NCBI GenBank assembly: GCA_016188145.1
Contig: JACPIJ010000053.1
Span: forward strand, 1-37,243
Source: Candidatus Woesearchaeota archaeon
GTDB lineage: Archaea; Nanobdellota; Nanobdellia; Woesearchaeales; UBA10216
Direction: 5' to 3'
DNA: 37,243 nucleotides
Shown here: one piece after another, positions 20,828 to 28,664 of the stretch
Layout: each line of letters opens with the position of its first letter
Numbering within the stretch: position 1 is the first letter of the stretch
Notes under the pieces: generated by a model
Databases searched by the model: none
What the model was told of the DNA's origin: nothing
Seen by the model: the letters and a program-made list of their open reading frames with translations, nothing else
Translations under genes and position numbers: made by a program

Positions 20828-21258
20828 AGGCAATAATCTTTGATTATAACAGGACGTTGTTTGACCCTGAAGCAGGAGGCCTGTTTCCCGGAGTAGATGA
20901 AATTCTTGGAAATCTTAAGCCAAGATTCAAGCTTGCCTTGGTTGCAAAGGGCGATGCTGAAAGGGTGAAGCAGATTGATCAGCTTGGCCTCCGCAAGTAT
21001 TTTGAGGTTATTATCATAGGGAAAGAAAAAGGTGAGGATGATTACAGAAAGTGCATTGAACAGCTGCAAGTGAGGCCTGCCAAAGCTTACTTAATAGGGG
21101 ATAGAATTGTGAAAGAAATAAAGTTTGGCAACGCTATTGGCGCAGTTACTGTCTGGTTCAGGAATGGCAAGTTTAAGGATGAGCTTCCAAAAGGTGTAAA
21201 TGAGCTTCCAGCATACACGATTGAAGATTTAAAAGACCTGCTTGAAATATTGAAATAA
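20824..21258 (+). CDS. HAD-superfamily protein with DxN in motif I
   Basis: A 144-residue HAD-fold protein overlapping the previous gene by ATGA. Motif I is FDYNRTLFD, so the nucleophile Asp is present but the second Asp (acid/base) is Asn. Lys of motif III lies in IIIGKEKGEDD, and motif IV reads LIGDRIVKEIKF, with one acidic residue shifted. The cap is minimal. It may be a phosphatase, a phosphotransferase or a binding protein. As the last gene of the five-gene operon it would act on a product of the kinase and ligase-like proteins; that is inference. Confidence 0.75.
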   Translation: MKAIIFDYNRTLFDPEAGGLFPGVDEILGNLKPRFKLALVAKGDAERVKQIDQLGLRKYFEVIIIGKEKGEDDYRKCIEQLQVRPAKAYLIGDRIVKEIKFGNAIGAVTVWFRNGKFKDELPKGVNELPAYTIEDLKDLLEILK

Positions 21259-21259
21259 T

Positions 21260-22084
21260 CTATCTGTCATAAATCTTCTTAAGCATCATCGCATCCCCCT
21301 CGATGTTCGGGCTCTCGCTTATGACCACTCCGGCAATTTTGAACTCTTTCCAGCTGGCAACAATCCCTGCATAGTTTAAATCAGATTCCTTCAGCGTCAG
21401 ATGGTTCAATTCGCCTTTGTCGCTGTATCTGACTCCTGCTATTTGGATGTGCATATCCCTCAGCACCTCTTTTCCCAGTTCTTTCTCAACAGCAGCCAGT
21501 ATTTCATTGAATTCGCCATAGCTGTTGCACTTTTGCTCCCTCGCATGAAGATGCGCGTAGTCAATGCATGGCAGCACCTGCTCAATCTCGTTGCAGAGGC
21601 GAAGGATTTCATTCAAATCCCCAAACTGGCTTCTTTTGCCGGTTGTCTCTGGCCTCACCCATATTCCGCAGCCAGAATTTTTCAGTTCGGCAACAACCAT
21701 TTTCAGCTGTTGCTTCACTTTTTCATACGCCTTCTCTTTGCTGATGCCTAAATAATAGCATGGGTGGAAAGCAACGCTTTTCGCTCCGCACAGCCAGGCA
21801 ACCTCCGCAGCTTTTATCAGCCGTTTTTTGCTCGCTTCAAGCTTTGCAGCATCGGCGGCATTCAGATTGATGTAGTAGGGAGCATGGCACGTCAGCACAA
21901 CATTCTCTTTTTCGGCCGCGGCTTTTATTTTCGGGGCATTCTCTTTACTAATATTGACTGATTGCACGAATTCAAGCTCCATTGCATCCAGGACAAGCTG
22001 GCGGACAGCTCTTATGCCGGAAGCCGTGTCAGTTCCTTTGGCCGCCATTGGGATGCCTGCTGTGCCGAAGAGTAATCTTTCCAT
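21260..22084 (-). CDS. AP endonuclease family 2 / endonuclease IV-like TIM barrel
   Basis: A 274-residue TIM-barrel protein with the metal-ligand blocks of endonuclease IV: LTCHAPYYINL, VAFHPCYYLG, VRPETTGKRSQFGDL, CIDYAHLHAR, MHIQIAG and VVISESPNIEGDAMML. Endonuclease IV cuts DNA at abasic sites, which would complement the endonuclease III gene at 7758. It is 33 bases downstream of the SUF operon; TATA-like ATAAATTTTTATT near the carrier-gene stop suggests its own promoter. A sugar isomerase of the same fold is less likely given the motif order. Confidence 0.87.
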   Translation of the reverse strand: MERLLFGTAGIPMAAKGTDTASGIRAVRQLVLDAMELEFVQSVNISKENAPKIKAAAEKENVVLTCHAPYYINLNAADAAKLEASKKRLIKAAEVAWLCGAKSVAFHPCYYLGISKEKAYEKVKQQLKMVVAELKNSGCGIWVRPETTGKRSQFGDLNEILRLCNEIEQVLPCIDYAHLHAREQKCNSYGEFNEILAAVEKELGKEVLRDMHIQIAGVRYSDKGELNHLTLKESDLNYAGIVASWKEFKIAGVVISESPNIEGDAMMLKKIYDR

Positions 22085-22117
22085 TTAGAACAAACTCGCT
22101 GCAGGGACAATAAAAAT

Positions 22118-22669
22118 TTATCCAAACGAGCTTCCGCAGCTGCACACCGCATGTGCATTCGGATTATCTACTTTGAACCCGCTGCGGTTGAGGGTTTCAA
22201 CGTAGTCAATTATGGCTCCCTTCAGCGCCTCGGCGCTTGCCGCATCAGAAACAACCCTTAACCCGTCCTTTTCCAGAACAATGTCATCATTCTTCTTTTC
22301 ATCGTCGAGAGAAAAATCGTAGCTGTATCCTGCGCAACCTCCCGGTTTGACTTCAATCCTGAGGTTGAATCCTGAGATTCCCTGCTTCTTCATCATTTCC
22401 TTTACTTTCTCCACAGCCGCATCAGTGACTTCAAACTTGCCAGGTCTTTCCTTTGGCCTTTCAGAGTCTATCTTTGCTGCCGCCGTGTTTATCTCGCTTA
22501 GCATCTTCCCAAAATCTTTCTCATTCATCGCTGAAGCAGCTGCTGTTTTGAGCTGCTCCTGATACGGTGTTCCGCAGCCTGTCATCTTCATGCCGTATTT
22601 TGCCATGGTATCGGCAAGCTGCGGGTACTTCAGCATTATTTCCCCGATTGTTGTTTCTGCAGTTATCAT
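22118..22669 (-). CDS. DUF1858-like domain fused to an A-type Fe-S carrier (IscA/SufA/ErpA family)
   Basis: A 183-residue two-domain protein. The N-terminal 70 residues (TIGEIMLKYPQLADTMAKYGM, with CGTPY) look like the DUF1858 domain often found with hybrid-cluster and Fe-S proteins. The C-terminal 105 residues are an A-type carrier with KPGGCAGYSYDF and the terminal CSCGSSF, supplying the three cluster-binding cysteines. A-type carriers pass Fe-S clusters from SufBCD to targets. It overlaps the ferredoxin gene by four bases and is the last gene of the SUF operon. Confidence 0.88.
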   Translation of the reverse strand: MITAETTIGEIMLKYPQLADTMAKYGMKMTGCGTPYQEQLKTAAASAMNEKDFGKMLSEINTAAAKIDSERPKERPGKFEVTDAAVEKVKEMMKKQGISGFNLRIEVKPGGCAGYSYDFSLDDEKKNDDIVLEKDGLRVVSDAASAEALKGAIIDYVETLNRSGFKVDNPNAHAVCSCGSSFG

Positions 22670-22920
22670 ATGATTTTCTCCCCGGTTTCCTTATTCTTCA
22701 AATGTATGACATTGACAGGGCAGGATTGTGCTGCTTCCTTGTTGCTTTCAAAGTCCTCATCTCCTATTTCCAGCTCCTGCCAGCCGTCAGGCCTGTGCGG
22801 TGCTCCAATTATGTCTGATTTGCCATCTTCGTTCATTACCCAGTGTTTCGGGTTTACGGCTACACAGGCAGCGCATCCGATGCAGTCGGGCCTGTTGTGC
22901 TCAAGCAGAAACTTTGTCAT
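22666..22920 (-). CDS. Single-cluster 4Fe-4S ferredoxin
   Basis: An 84-residue ferredoxin: DCIGCAACVAV (CxxCxxC) and a distant SCPVNVIHL supply the four cluster ligands, with a long insertion between. It overlaps both neighbours by four bases (ATGA), so it is translated as part of the SUF operon. It probably provides electrons for persulfide reduction or cluster reductive steps, or is a client. It differs from the ferredoxin fusion at 8477, which has lost one cysteine. Confidence 0.9.
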   Translation of the reverse strand: MTKFLLEHNRPDCIGCAACVAVNPKHWVMNEDGKSDIIGAPHRPDGWQELEIGDEDFESNKEAAQSCPVNVIHLKNKETGEKII

Positions 22921-23666
22921 TGTGTAATCGCCTTTATTGATTCGTAGCCTTGGCTTTCTATCTGGTGCACGAGCTCTGCCCCCCCGCTTTTTACAATTTT
23001 CCCGTTCATCATGACGTACACTTTATTCGGCTTTATATAATTAAGTATCCTTTGGTAATGTGTTATCAGCAGTATGCCCATTCCCGGGTTCATCAGCTTG
23101 TTTATCCCTTCTGCAACAACCTTCAGCGAGTCAACATCCAGCCCCGAGTCTGTCTCGTCAAGTATTGCCATTCCAGGCTTCAGCATTGCCATCTGGAGTA
23201 TCTCGGCGCGTTTCTTCTCGCCTCCTGAAAAGCCCTCGTTGAGGTAGCGGTGCATGAATGACTCGTCCATTTTGAGCATCTTCATAATTTCCTTAAGCTG
23301 CTTTATGAATTCGGCAACAGGTATTGGGTTCTTTTTATCCCTGCGGCTGTTTATAGCTGTTCTCAAAAAATTGGCCATGCTTACCCCGGGAACCTCGCTT
23401 GGGTACTGGAATGACAGGAACAGCCCTTTTTTGGCCCGTTCATTTGTCGGCAGCTTCGTTACATCCTCCCCTTCAAGTATTATCTGCCCTGCCGTGACCT
23501 TGTAAGCAGGATGCCCGAGAAGCGCACAGCCAAGCGAGCTTTTTCCCGCGCCGTTTGGCCCCATCAGGGCAACTACCTCGCCCTTGCTGACATCAAGGCT
23601 TACTCCCTTGAGTATCTCCTTGCCTTCAACTTCCACGTGCAGGTCTTTTATTTGCAGTTCGTTCAT
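22917..23666 (-). CDS. sufC: SufC, ATPase of the SufBCD scaffold
   Basis: A 249-residue ABC-type ATPase that drives cluster assembly on SufB-SufD. Visible features are Walker A GPNGAGKSSLG (about residue 37), the Q-loop segment LSFQYPSEVPG, signature FSGGEKKRAEIL, Walker B GMAILDETDSGLDVDSL and the switch His in LLITHYQRIL. There are no membrane segments, as expected for SufC. It lies 22 bases after sufU and overlaps the ferredoxin gene. Confidence 0.96.
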   Translation of the reverse strand: MNELQIKDLHVEVEGKEILKGVSLDVSKGEVVALMGPNGAGKSSLGCALLGHPAYKVTAGQIILEGEDVTKLPTNERAKKGLFLSFQYPSEVPGVSMANFLRTAINSRRDKKNPIPVAEFIKQLKEIMKMLKMDESFMHRYLNEGFSGGEKKRAEILQMAMLKPGMAILDETDSGLDVDSLKVVAEGINKLMNPGMGILLITHYQRILNYIKPNKVYVMMNGKIVKSGGAELVHQIESQGYESIKAITQ

Positions 23667-23688
23667 TTTTCGCCTCTGCGGCTGCTGC

Positions 23689-24138
23689 TTAGTTTTTTGA
23701 TAAACCTTTTTCGGAAAAAGGTTTCGCTAAATTCGCCCTGTTTGCCTCGTATTGTACTATGCCCTTTTGCACGGCCCTCAGGGCCAGCAATACGCATTTT
23801 ATCCTTACAGGCCCCGGGTTTATTTTGATTGTTTCGAGCATGTCGTTTTGGGTCATTGTAACAACTGCTTTGACGCTTTTTCCATGTATCTGTTCAGTCA
23901 GCATTGAGGCTGCTGCCTGGCTTATTGCGCAGCCCTTTCCGGTAAACACGGCCTCCTTCACTGTGCCGTTTTCCATTTTCAGCTGCACAGTTACCTCATC
24001 GCCGCAAACAGGGTTGTAGTCGTGGTAGCTCACATCGGCACCATCCATGTGCCCGAAGTTTCTCGGGTTTTGGTAGTGGTCCATTATTTCTTCCCGGTAG
24101 AGCTCCTCTACGGCATCTGCCTGTTTTGTTGTTTTCAT
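23689..24138 (-). CDS. sufU: SufU/IscU-like Fe-S scaffold or sulfur acceptor
   Basis: A 149-residue protein of the IscU family. It has DHYQNPRNFG, the first cysteine in NPVCGDEV, the second in GKGCAISQAAASML, and the third in RIKCVLLALRA. In SUF operons with SufS, SufU accepts sulfur from the desulfurase in a zinc-dependent swap. The Arg/Lys-Cys spacing here agrees with SufU more than IscU, and the IscU LPPVK motif is absent. The last codons run through a 10 bp hairpin (23702-23724), so that structure is translated. Confidence 0.93.
   Translation of the reverse strand: MKTTKQADAVEELYREEIMDHYQNPRNFGHMDGADVSYHDYNPVCGDEVTVQLKMENGTVKEAVFTGKGCAISQAAASMLTEQIHGKSVKAVVTMTQNDMLETIKINPGPVRIKCVLLALRAVQKGIVQYEANRANLAKPFSEKGLSKN
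23702..23724. repeat. T-rich perfect hairpin in the last codons of sufU
   Basis: AAACCTTTTT at 23702-23711 pairs with AAAAAGGTTT at 23715-23724, with loop CGG. It is preceded by TTTTTTGAT, as are similar T-rich hairpins elsewhere in the window. It encodes part of the sufU C terminus and lies 36 bases beyond the start of sufC, so it could affect readthrough to or stability of the downstream message. Confidence 0.55.
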
Positions 24139-24147
24139 TTTCGTTTA

Positions 24148-25404
24148 TTACTTCGCTGCCTTGCCTTGTGTTGTTGTCATAGCAGGCTTATTCATTTTAG
24201 CTGTCACCATTTCCAGCGCATCTGCAAGTTTGTCTATTTCCTCGTTGGTGTTGTAGAGATAAAAGCTTGCCCTGGTTGTGCCTGGAATCCCAAGCAGCCT
24301 CGCGAGCGGCATTGTGCAGTGGTGCCCGCCTCTTACAGCTATCCCTTCTGCGTCAAGAATGGCTGAAACGTCGTGGGTGTGTACGCCATTGACGTTGAAC
24401 GCGACAAGCCCGCCCCTTTTGCCGGCTTCTGGCCCGTAAATCGTGAGGTCTTCTATCTGCTTCAGCCTTTCCATTGCCTTCCTTGTCAGGATTTTTTCGT
24501 GCTGGTGCACGTTTTCCATCCCAACCTTCTGCAAATAATCAACCGCCGCCGCCAGCCCAACAGCCCCTGCCATGTTTGGAGTGCCTGCCTCGAATTTCCA
24601 CGGTAGCTCGTTCCACTTGGCATCTTCGAAGCTTACCTCGCTTATCATGTCCCCTCCGTAAATGACCGGTTCAATTTTTTCAAGCAGCTCTTCTTTGCCG
24701 TAAAGCACCCCAACTCCTGTCGGGCCCAACATTTTGTGCGCTGAAAAAGCCATGAAGTCGCAGCCGAGCTCCTTTACGCTTACAGGCATGTGCGGCACTG
24801 ACTGTGCAGCATCCACAACAGTCAGAGCGCCAATTTCCTTTGCAGCCGCTATGATTTCCCTGGCTGGATTTATCGTGCCAAGAACATTTGAAACGTGCGT
24901 GAAGGCAACTATTTTCGTTTTCTTCCCTATTGTTTCCCGCAGCTGCTGCAGCTTTAATTCGCCATTTCCATCTATTTCCAAAAACCTGAGTTTTGCCCCT
25001 GCCCTTTTCGCTGCCTGCTGCCACGGGACAATATTGCTGTGGTGCTCCATCTGGGTCAGCACTATTTCGTCATTTTTTTGCAGCTGCCGTGAAAGTGAGC
25101 CTGCCAAAACATTAATGGACTCTGTTGTGTTCTTGGTAAATGCGACTTCTTCCATTCCTTTCGCTGCTATGAAACTCGCAACTTTCTCATGAGCCTCGTC
25201 ATACGCCTCAGTAGCTTCCTGGCTCAGCCTGTGCACCGCCCTGTGGACGTTTGAGTTGTATGTTTCATAGTAGTCGTTCATTGCCTGTATTACCTGCCTC
25301 GGCTTTTGCGTTGTGGCAGCGTTGTCCAGGTAAACAAGCGGCTTTCCGTAAACCTTCCTTTTCAGTATAGGGAAGTCTTCCCTTATTCTCTCGGCGTTAA
25401 GCAT
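24148..25404 (-). CDS. sufS: SufS, cysteine desulfurase (group II)
   Basis: A 418-residue PLP enzyme releasing sulfur from cysteine for Fe-S assembly. It has YLDNAATTQKP at the N terminus, the PLP-stacking His in TQMEHHSNIVPW, the DAAQSVPHMPV aspartate, the PLP lysine in FSAHKMLGPTGVGVLYG, and the active-site cysteine loop RGGHHCTMPLARLLG. The short RGGHHC loop marks it as SufS rather than IscS/NifS. It overlaps sufD by eight bases and is followed 9 bases later by sufU. Confidence 0.96.
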   Translation of the reverse strand: MLNAERIREDFPILKRKVYGKPLVYLDNAATTQKPRQVIQAMNDYYETYNSNVHRAVHRLSQEATEAYDEAHEKVASFIAAKGMEEVAFTKNTTESINVLAGSLSRQLQKNDEIVLTQMEHHSNIVPWQQAAKRAGAKLRFLEIDGNGELKLQQLRETIGKKTKIVAFTHVSNVLGTINPAREIIAAAKEIGALTVVDAAQSVPHMPVSVKELGCDFMAFSAHKMLGPTGVGVLYGKEELLEKIEPVIYGGDMISEVSFEDAKWNELPWKFEAGTPNMAGAVGLAAAVDYLQKVGMENVHQHEKILTRKAMERLKQIEDLTIYGPEAGKRGGLVAFNVNGVHTHDVSAILDAEGIAVRGGHHCTMPLARLLGIPGTTRASFYLYNTNEEIDKLADALEMVTAKMNKPAMTTTQGKAAK

Positions 25405-26692
25405 TTTTCAGCAGTTCCTCCCCGACATCTTCCATTTTTGCCTTTATCGCATGCCGCAGGTCATCTGTCAGCCCTTCAAAGGGTATTTGCTTCAGGAGGG
25501 GCTCAAAAAAGCCCTCCACAACGAGCTTTGCAGCATCCCTGCTGCCCAGGCCTCTGCTCATCATATAAAAAAGTTTTTCCTTGTCAAGCTGCCCAACTGA
25601 TGCCTCGTGTGATGCTTTCACGTCGTAGTTGTCAATTTCAAGCTTTGGTATCGGCGAGGCCCTTGCCGTGTCGCTAAGCAGCAGTATGTTCGCCTTTTGG
25701 TGCCCTTCTGAGTTTGCGGCGTTGGCCATTATCTTGGTGAAGCTCTGGACTATGGCCTTTGCCCTTCCTTTCAAAGCGCCTTTTATTTTCATGTTGCTTG
25801 CCGTGTTTCTTGCGTTGTGCACCGCCTTTGCCGTGATGTCCAGCTGCTGGTTCTCATCACCGAAGAATGCGCCAAGCATTGTTGAGGAAGCCCCTTCCCC
25901 GTTTAGCACGCTTACTATCTCCTGTCTCGTGCTGCCCCCTCCAATGTTTACGTCAATCCAGTCAACAGCAGCCCTGTTTTCAACTGCAGCGTTTCGCGAT
26001 ATCAAGCTTTGAACGTTGCTTCCAAGCCTTTGCAGTGTTGCATAGTTCACCTTTGCCCCCTGTCCTGCAAGGATGTCCACAACCTCAACCCTGTAATTCT
26101 TGCCGTTGCCTTTTCCGTTTTGCTCTCTTCCATCTCTATCTCCTAAGACAGGTTCAGAAACCAAGGACTCTGTTATGCTGATTCCGGAATTTTCCTCTGC
26201 CGCAACTACCACCCACACTATTTCAGTCTGCTTTTGCTTGAGCAGCAGCTGTGCCCTTGCCGAATTTTCATTTTTCCCGCTGTTTCCGAAGCTGTTTTTG
26301 GCGTATACAAACACCCCGTTGTTCCAGAATGCTGCGTGCATTGCCTCCAGCTTGTTCCGGAAGCCTTTTCCCTGCATCAGCGGCATTAGCACGTTCTCAT
26401 ATTTCACGGCTGCAGTTGACAAGTCCTCAATTGCAATGCCCTCGGCGTCAGCCGTGGCTTGTGCGGAGTGGTTTGTAACGTGCTCAAGTGGCTTAAGCTC
26501 GTTTAAGCTGATGTTGGGCGAGGCGTTTACGTGCAGCCCGTAGCTTAGCTGCGGCATTGGGAGATTCTCAAACTGCTTCAGGGCCTCAAGCCTCCTTTGC
26601 AGCAGCCAGTCGGGCTCGTTCTTTGCCTTTGACAGCTGTCTTACCGTTTCTTCACTCAGTTCTGTTTCCTTGATTGTATTTGTTGATTGCAT
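25397..26692 (-). CDS. sufD: SufD, partner of SufB in the scaffold complex
   Basis: A 431-residue protein with the SufB/SufD beta-helix fold. The C-terminal block SHEASVGQLDKEKLFYMMSRGL followed by AAKLVVEGFFEPLL is the paralogue of the SufB tail. It lacks the SufB VEGCSAP cysteine motif. The N terminus also mirrors SufB (AKNEPDWLLQRRLEAL). The ATG at 26692 is preferred to an upstream TTG at 26716. It lies between sufB and sufS. Confidence 0.93.
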   Translation of the reverse strand: MQSTNTIKETELSEETVRQLSKAKNEPDWLLQRRLEALKQFENLPMPQLSYGLHVNASPNISLNELKPLEHVTNHSAQATADAEGIAIEDLSTAAVKYENVLMPLMQGKGFRNKLEAMHAAFWNNGVFVYAKNSFGNSGKNENSARAQLLLKQKQTEIVWVVVAAEENSGISITESLVSEPVLGDRDGREQNGKGNGKNYRVEVVDILAGQGAKVNYATLQRLGSNVQSLISRNAAVENRAAVDWIDVNIGGGSTRQEIVSVLNGEGASSTMLGAFFGDENQQLDITAKAVHNARNTASNMKIKGALKGRAKAIVQSFTKIMANAANSEGHQKANILLLSDTARASPIPKLEIDNYDVKASHEASVGQLDKEKLFYMMSRGLGSRDAAKLVVEGFFEPLLKQIPFEGLTDDLRHAIKAKMEDVGEELLKNA

Positions 26693-26738
26693 CGTCTGTT
26701 CCCTAATCAAAATCAAAATTCAGGCAGTAGCAGAAATA

Positions 26739-28151
26739 CTACCCTATTGCCCCTGTCATGTCAAGCTGTATCAGCCTGTTGAGCTCAACAGCGTATTCCA
26801 TCGGCAGCTCCTTCATTATCGGCTCTATGAAGCCTGAAACTATCAGCCTGACCGCCTCCTCCTCTTTCAGTCCACGGCTCATCAGGTAGAATATTTTCTC
26901 GGTGCTGAGCCTTCCCACTGTTGCCTCGTGCGCGATTTCAACCTTTTCCTCATTGATGTCCATTACAGGCACGGTGTTTGACTTTGACTCCTCGTCCATT
27001 ATCAGGGCATCGCAGACAGCACTTACCCGCGAGTTTGTTGCCCCCTTGGCTACCTTAACTAATCCGCGGTAAGTTGTTATTCCTCCCCTGCTGCTGATGC
27101 TTTTCATCTTTATTGTTGAGGACGTGTTCTTTGCGAGATGGTAGACTTTGGCTCCGGTGTCCTGGTTCTGGCCCTTTCCTGCGTAAGCTATTCCCAGATG
27201 GTCTGCCCTTGCTCCTTCCCCTTTCAGTAGGCTGCACGGGTAGAGCATGGTCCCTTTTGAGCCAGCATTCCCTCCAATCCATTCTATAATGCCGTCTTTC
27301 TCGACAACTGCCCGTTTCGTGTTGAGGTTGTATGTGCTTTTGCTCCAGTTCTCAACGCTGCTATACCTCACCCTGGCCCCTTCCTTCACGTAAATCTCCA
27401 CCCCTCCCGCATGAAGGGAATTTACGTTGTATTGCGGGGCTGAGCAGCCTTCCACGTACGATACTTCGCTGAACGGCTCTGCCACTATGAGCGTGTGCTC
27501 AAACTGCCCTCCTCTTTTTGCGTTCATCCTGAAGTATGCCTGCAGCGGCATCGACACCTTTACGCCTTTCGGGACATAGATGAACGTCCCCCCGCTCCAG
27601 ACGGCAGCATGCAGCATGATGAGCTTGTGGTCGTTTATCGGTATGCAGTTTGTCATGAAATACTCCTTTACAAGCTCAGGGTATTTCTGGACTGCAACGT
27701 CCATGTCCTCGAATATGACGCCCTTCTCTTCCCATTCCTTTTTCAGGTTGTGGTAAACAACCGAGCTGTCGTACTGGGCCCCGGCTCCCGCCAGCGCCTT
27801 CCTCTCAGTCTCGGGTATGCCGAGAAGGTCGAATGTTTTCCTTATCTCTTCAGGCACCTCTTCCCACTTGTTGCTTTGGATTGCATCTGGCTTGGCATAG
27901 TAAATTATTTCGTCAAAGTTAATATCGCTCAAGTCAAGCCCCCAGGCTGGAACCGGCGTTTTCCTGAACCACCCGTAAGCCTCAAGCCTTTTCTTGAGCA
28001 TCCATTCGGGTTCGTTCTTGTCTTTAGAAATAAGCCTTATTACTTCCTCACTAAGCCCTTTTTCCTTTACAAGGTAGTTCTCAGGCTGCCTTAGAGTGTG
28101 AATCTTCTCAGCTGCCTCCTCTATCTGCGATAAAAGCTCCTGATTGGCCAT
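26739..28151 (-). CDS. sufB: SufB, Fe-S cluster scaffold
   Basis: A 470-residue scaffold subunit on which clusters form. It has the early KNEPEWMLKKRLEAY block, VEGCSAPQYNVNSLHAG with the conserved cysteine, and the terminal AHEATVGRLSTEKIFYLMSRGL and LIVSGFIEPIMKELP segments. I take the ATG at 28151, 7 bases after the regulator's stop, because the longer frame would overlap the regulator gene. This is the first structural gene of the SUF operon. Confidence 0.95.
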   Translation of the reverse strand: MANQELLSQIEEAAEKIHTLRQPENYLVKEKGLSEEVIRLISKDKNEPEWMLKKRLEAYGWFRKTPVPAWGLDLSDINFDEIIYYAKPDAIQSNKWEEVPEEIRKTFDLLGIPETERKALAGAGAQYDSSVVYHNLKKEWEEKGVIFEDMDVAVQKYPELVKEYFMTNCIPINDHKLIMLHAAVWSGGTFIYVPKGVKVSMPLQAYFRMNAKRGGQFEHTLIVAEPFSEVSYVEGCSAPQYNVNSLHAGGVEIYVKEGARVRYSSVENWSKSTYNLNTKRAVVEKDGIIEWIGGNAGSKGTMLYPCSLLKGEGARADHLGIAYAGKGQNQDTGAKVYHLAKNTSSTIKMKSISSRGGITTYRGLVKVAKGATNSRVSAVCDALIMDEESKSNTVPVMDINEEKVEIAHEATVGRLSTEKIFYLMSRGLKEEEAVRLIVSGFIEPIMKELPMEYAVELNRLIQLDMTGAIG

Positions 28152-28158
28152 GTTTTCA

Positions 28159-28539
28159 TCATCGCTTTTGAGCCAAGCCAAAAAAACAGGCATCGCATCC
28201 CTCGGGCAAATCAGCAACCGACTCGTGCACCTTGCAAATCAGCTTTTCGCTCCTTATCATTTCAAGGATGCTCTGCGTTTCCCTCACGAGGTCCACTTTC
28301 GTTTTTATCCTCTTTACGGCAGCTGAGATTTCCCTGTTGACGCTGTCATTGAACTTTACGTCGGCAGCCCTTTTTGAGCTGAGGTACTGGCTTATGGTTG
28401 ATTCCTGCACGCACAAAAGCCGGGCTATGTCTTTCTGGCTCATTCCCTGTTTCTTCATGGCAGCGGCCATCCCGCTCCTTATGGCTGGCAGTATGTAGAA
28501 GACTTCAACTTCCTGTGGCTGTATTATCTGGAGTTTCAT
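28159..28539 (-). CDS. HTH regulator heading the SUF operon, with C-terminal cysteines
   Basis: A 126-residue DNA-binding protein. The helix-turn-helix reads GMSQKDIARLLCVQESTISQYLSSKR (about residues 32-57), resembling archaeal regulators of the COG2522 type. The C-terminal tail holds KLICKV and EGCDACFFG, three cysteines able to ligate an Fe-S cluster or metal. Being first in the SUF operon, it is probably an autogenous cluster-sensing repressor; this is inference. GGAGGCG upstream of the ATG at 28539 decides the start over 28578. Confidence 0.8.
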   Translation of the reverse strand: MKLQIIQPQEVEVFYILPAIRSGMAAAMKKQGMSQKDIARLLCVQESTISQYLSSKRAADVKFNDSVNREISAAVKRIKTKVDLVRETQSILEMIRSEKLICKVHESVADLPEGCDACFFGLAQKR

Positions 28540-28573
28540 ATTCACGCCTCCCAAACGCTCGTAATACCTGTAA

Positions 28574-28600
28574 TTCACTATTGTGAACTTGTATTTAAAG
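28574..28600 (-). promoter_or_regulatory. SUF operon promoter with overlapping palindrome
   Basis: A minus-strand TATA box CTTTAAATAC (28591-28600) is followed at once by the perfect inverted repeat TTCAC-n4-GTGAA (28574-28587), which lies between the TATA box and the predicted start near 28570. A repressor bound there would block RNA polymerase recruitment. The HTH protein encoded first in the operon is the likely ligand. Confidence 0.65.
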
Positions 28601-28628
28601 GTTTGTGGCTTGTTGGTGTGGGAGGCAC

Positions 28629-28640
28629 CTTTATAAAAAA
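28629..28640 (+). promoter_or_regulatory. TATA box for the phosphoribosyltransferase-like gene
   Basis: CTTTATAAAAAAC lies about 30 bases upstream of the ATG at 28665, pointing to a nearly leaderless message divergent from the SUF operon. Confidence 0.6.
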
Positions 28641-28664
28641 CAGCAATTACCCATCGCCCTGACC

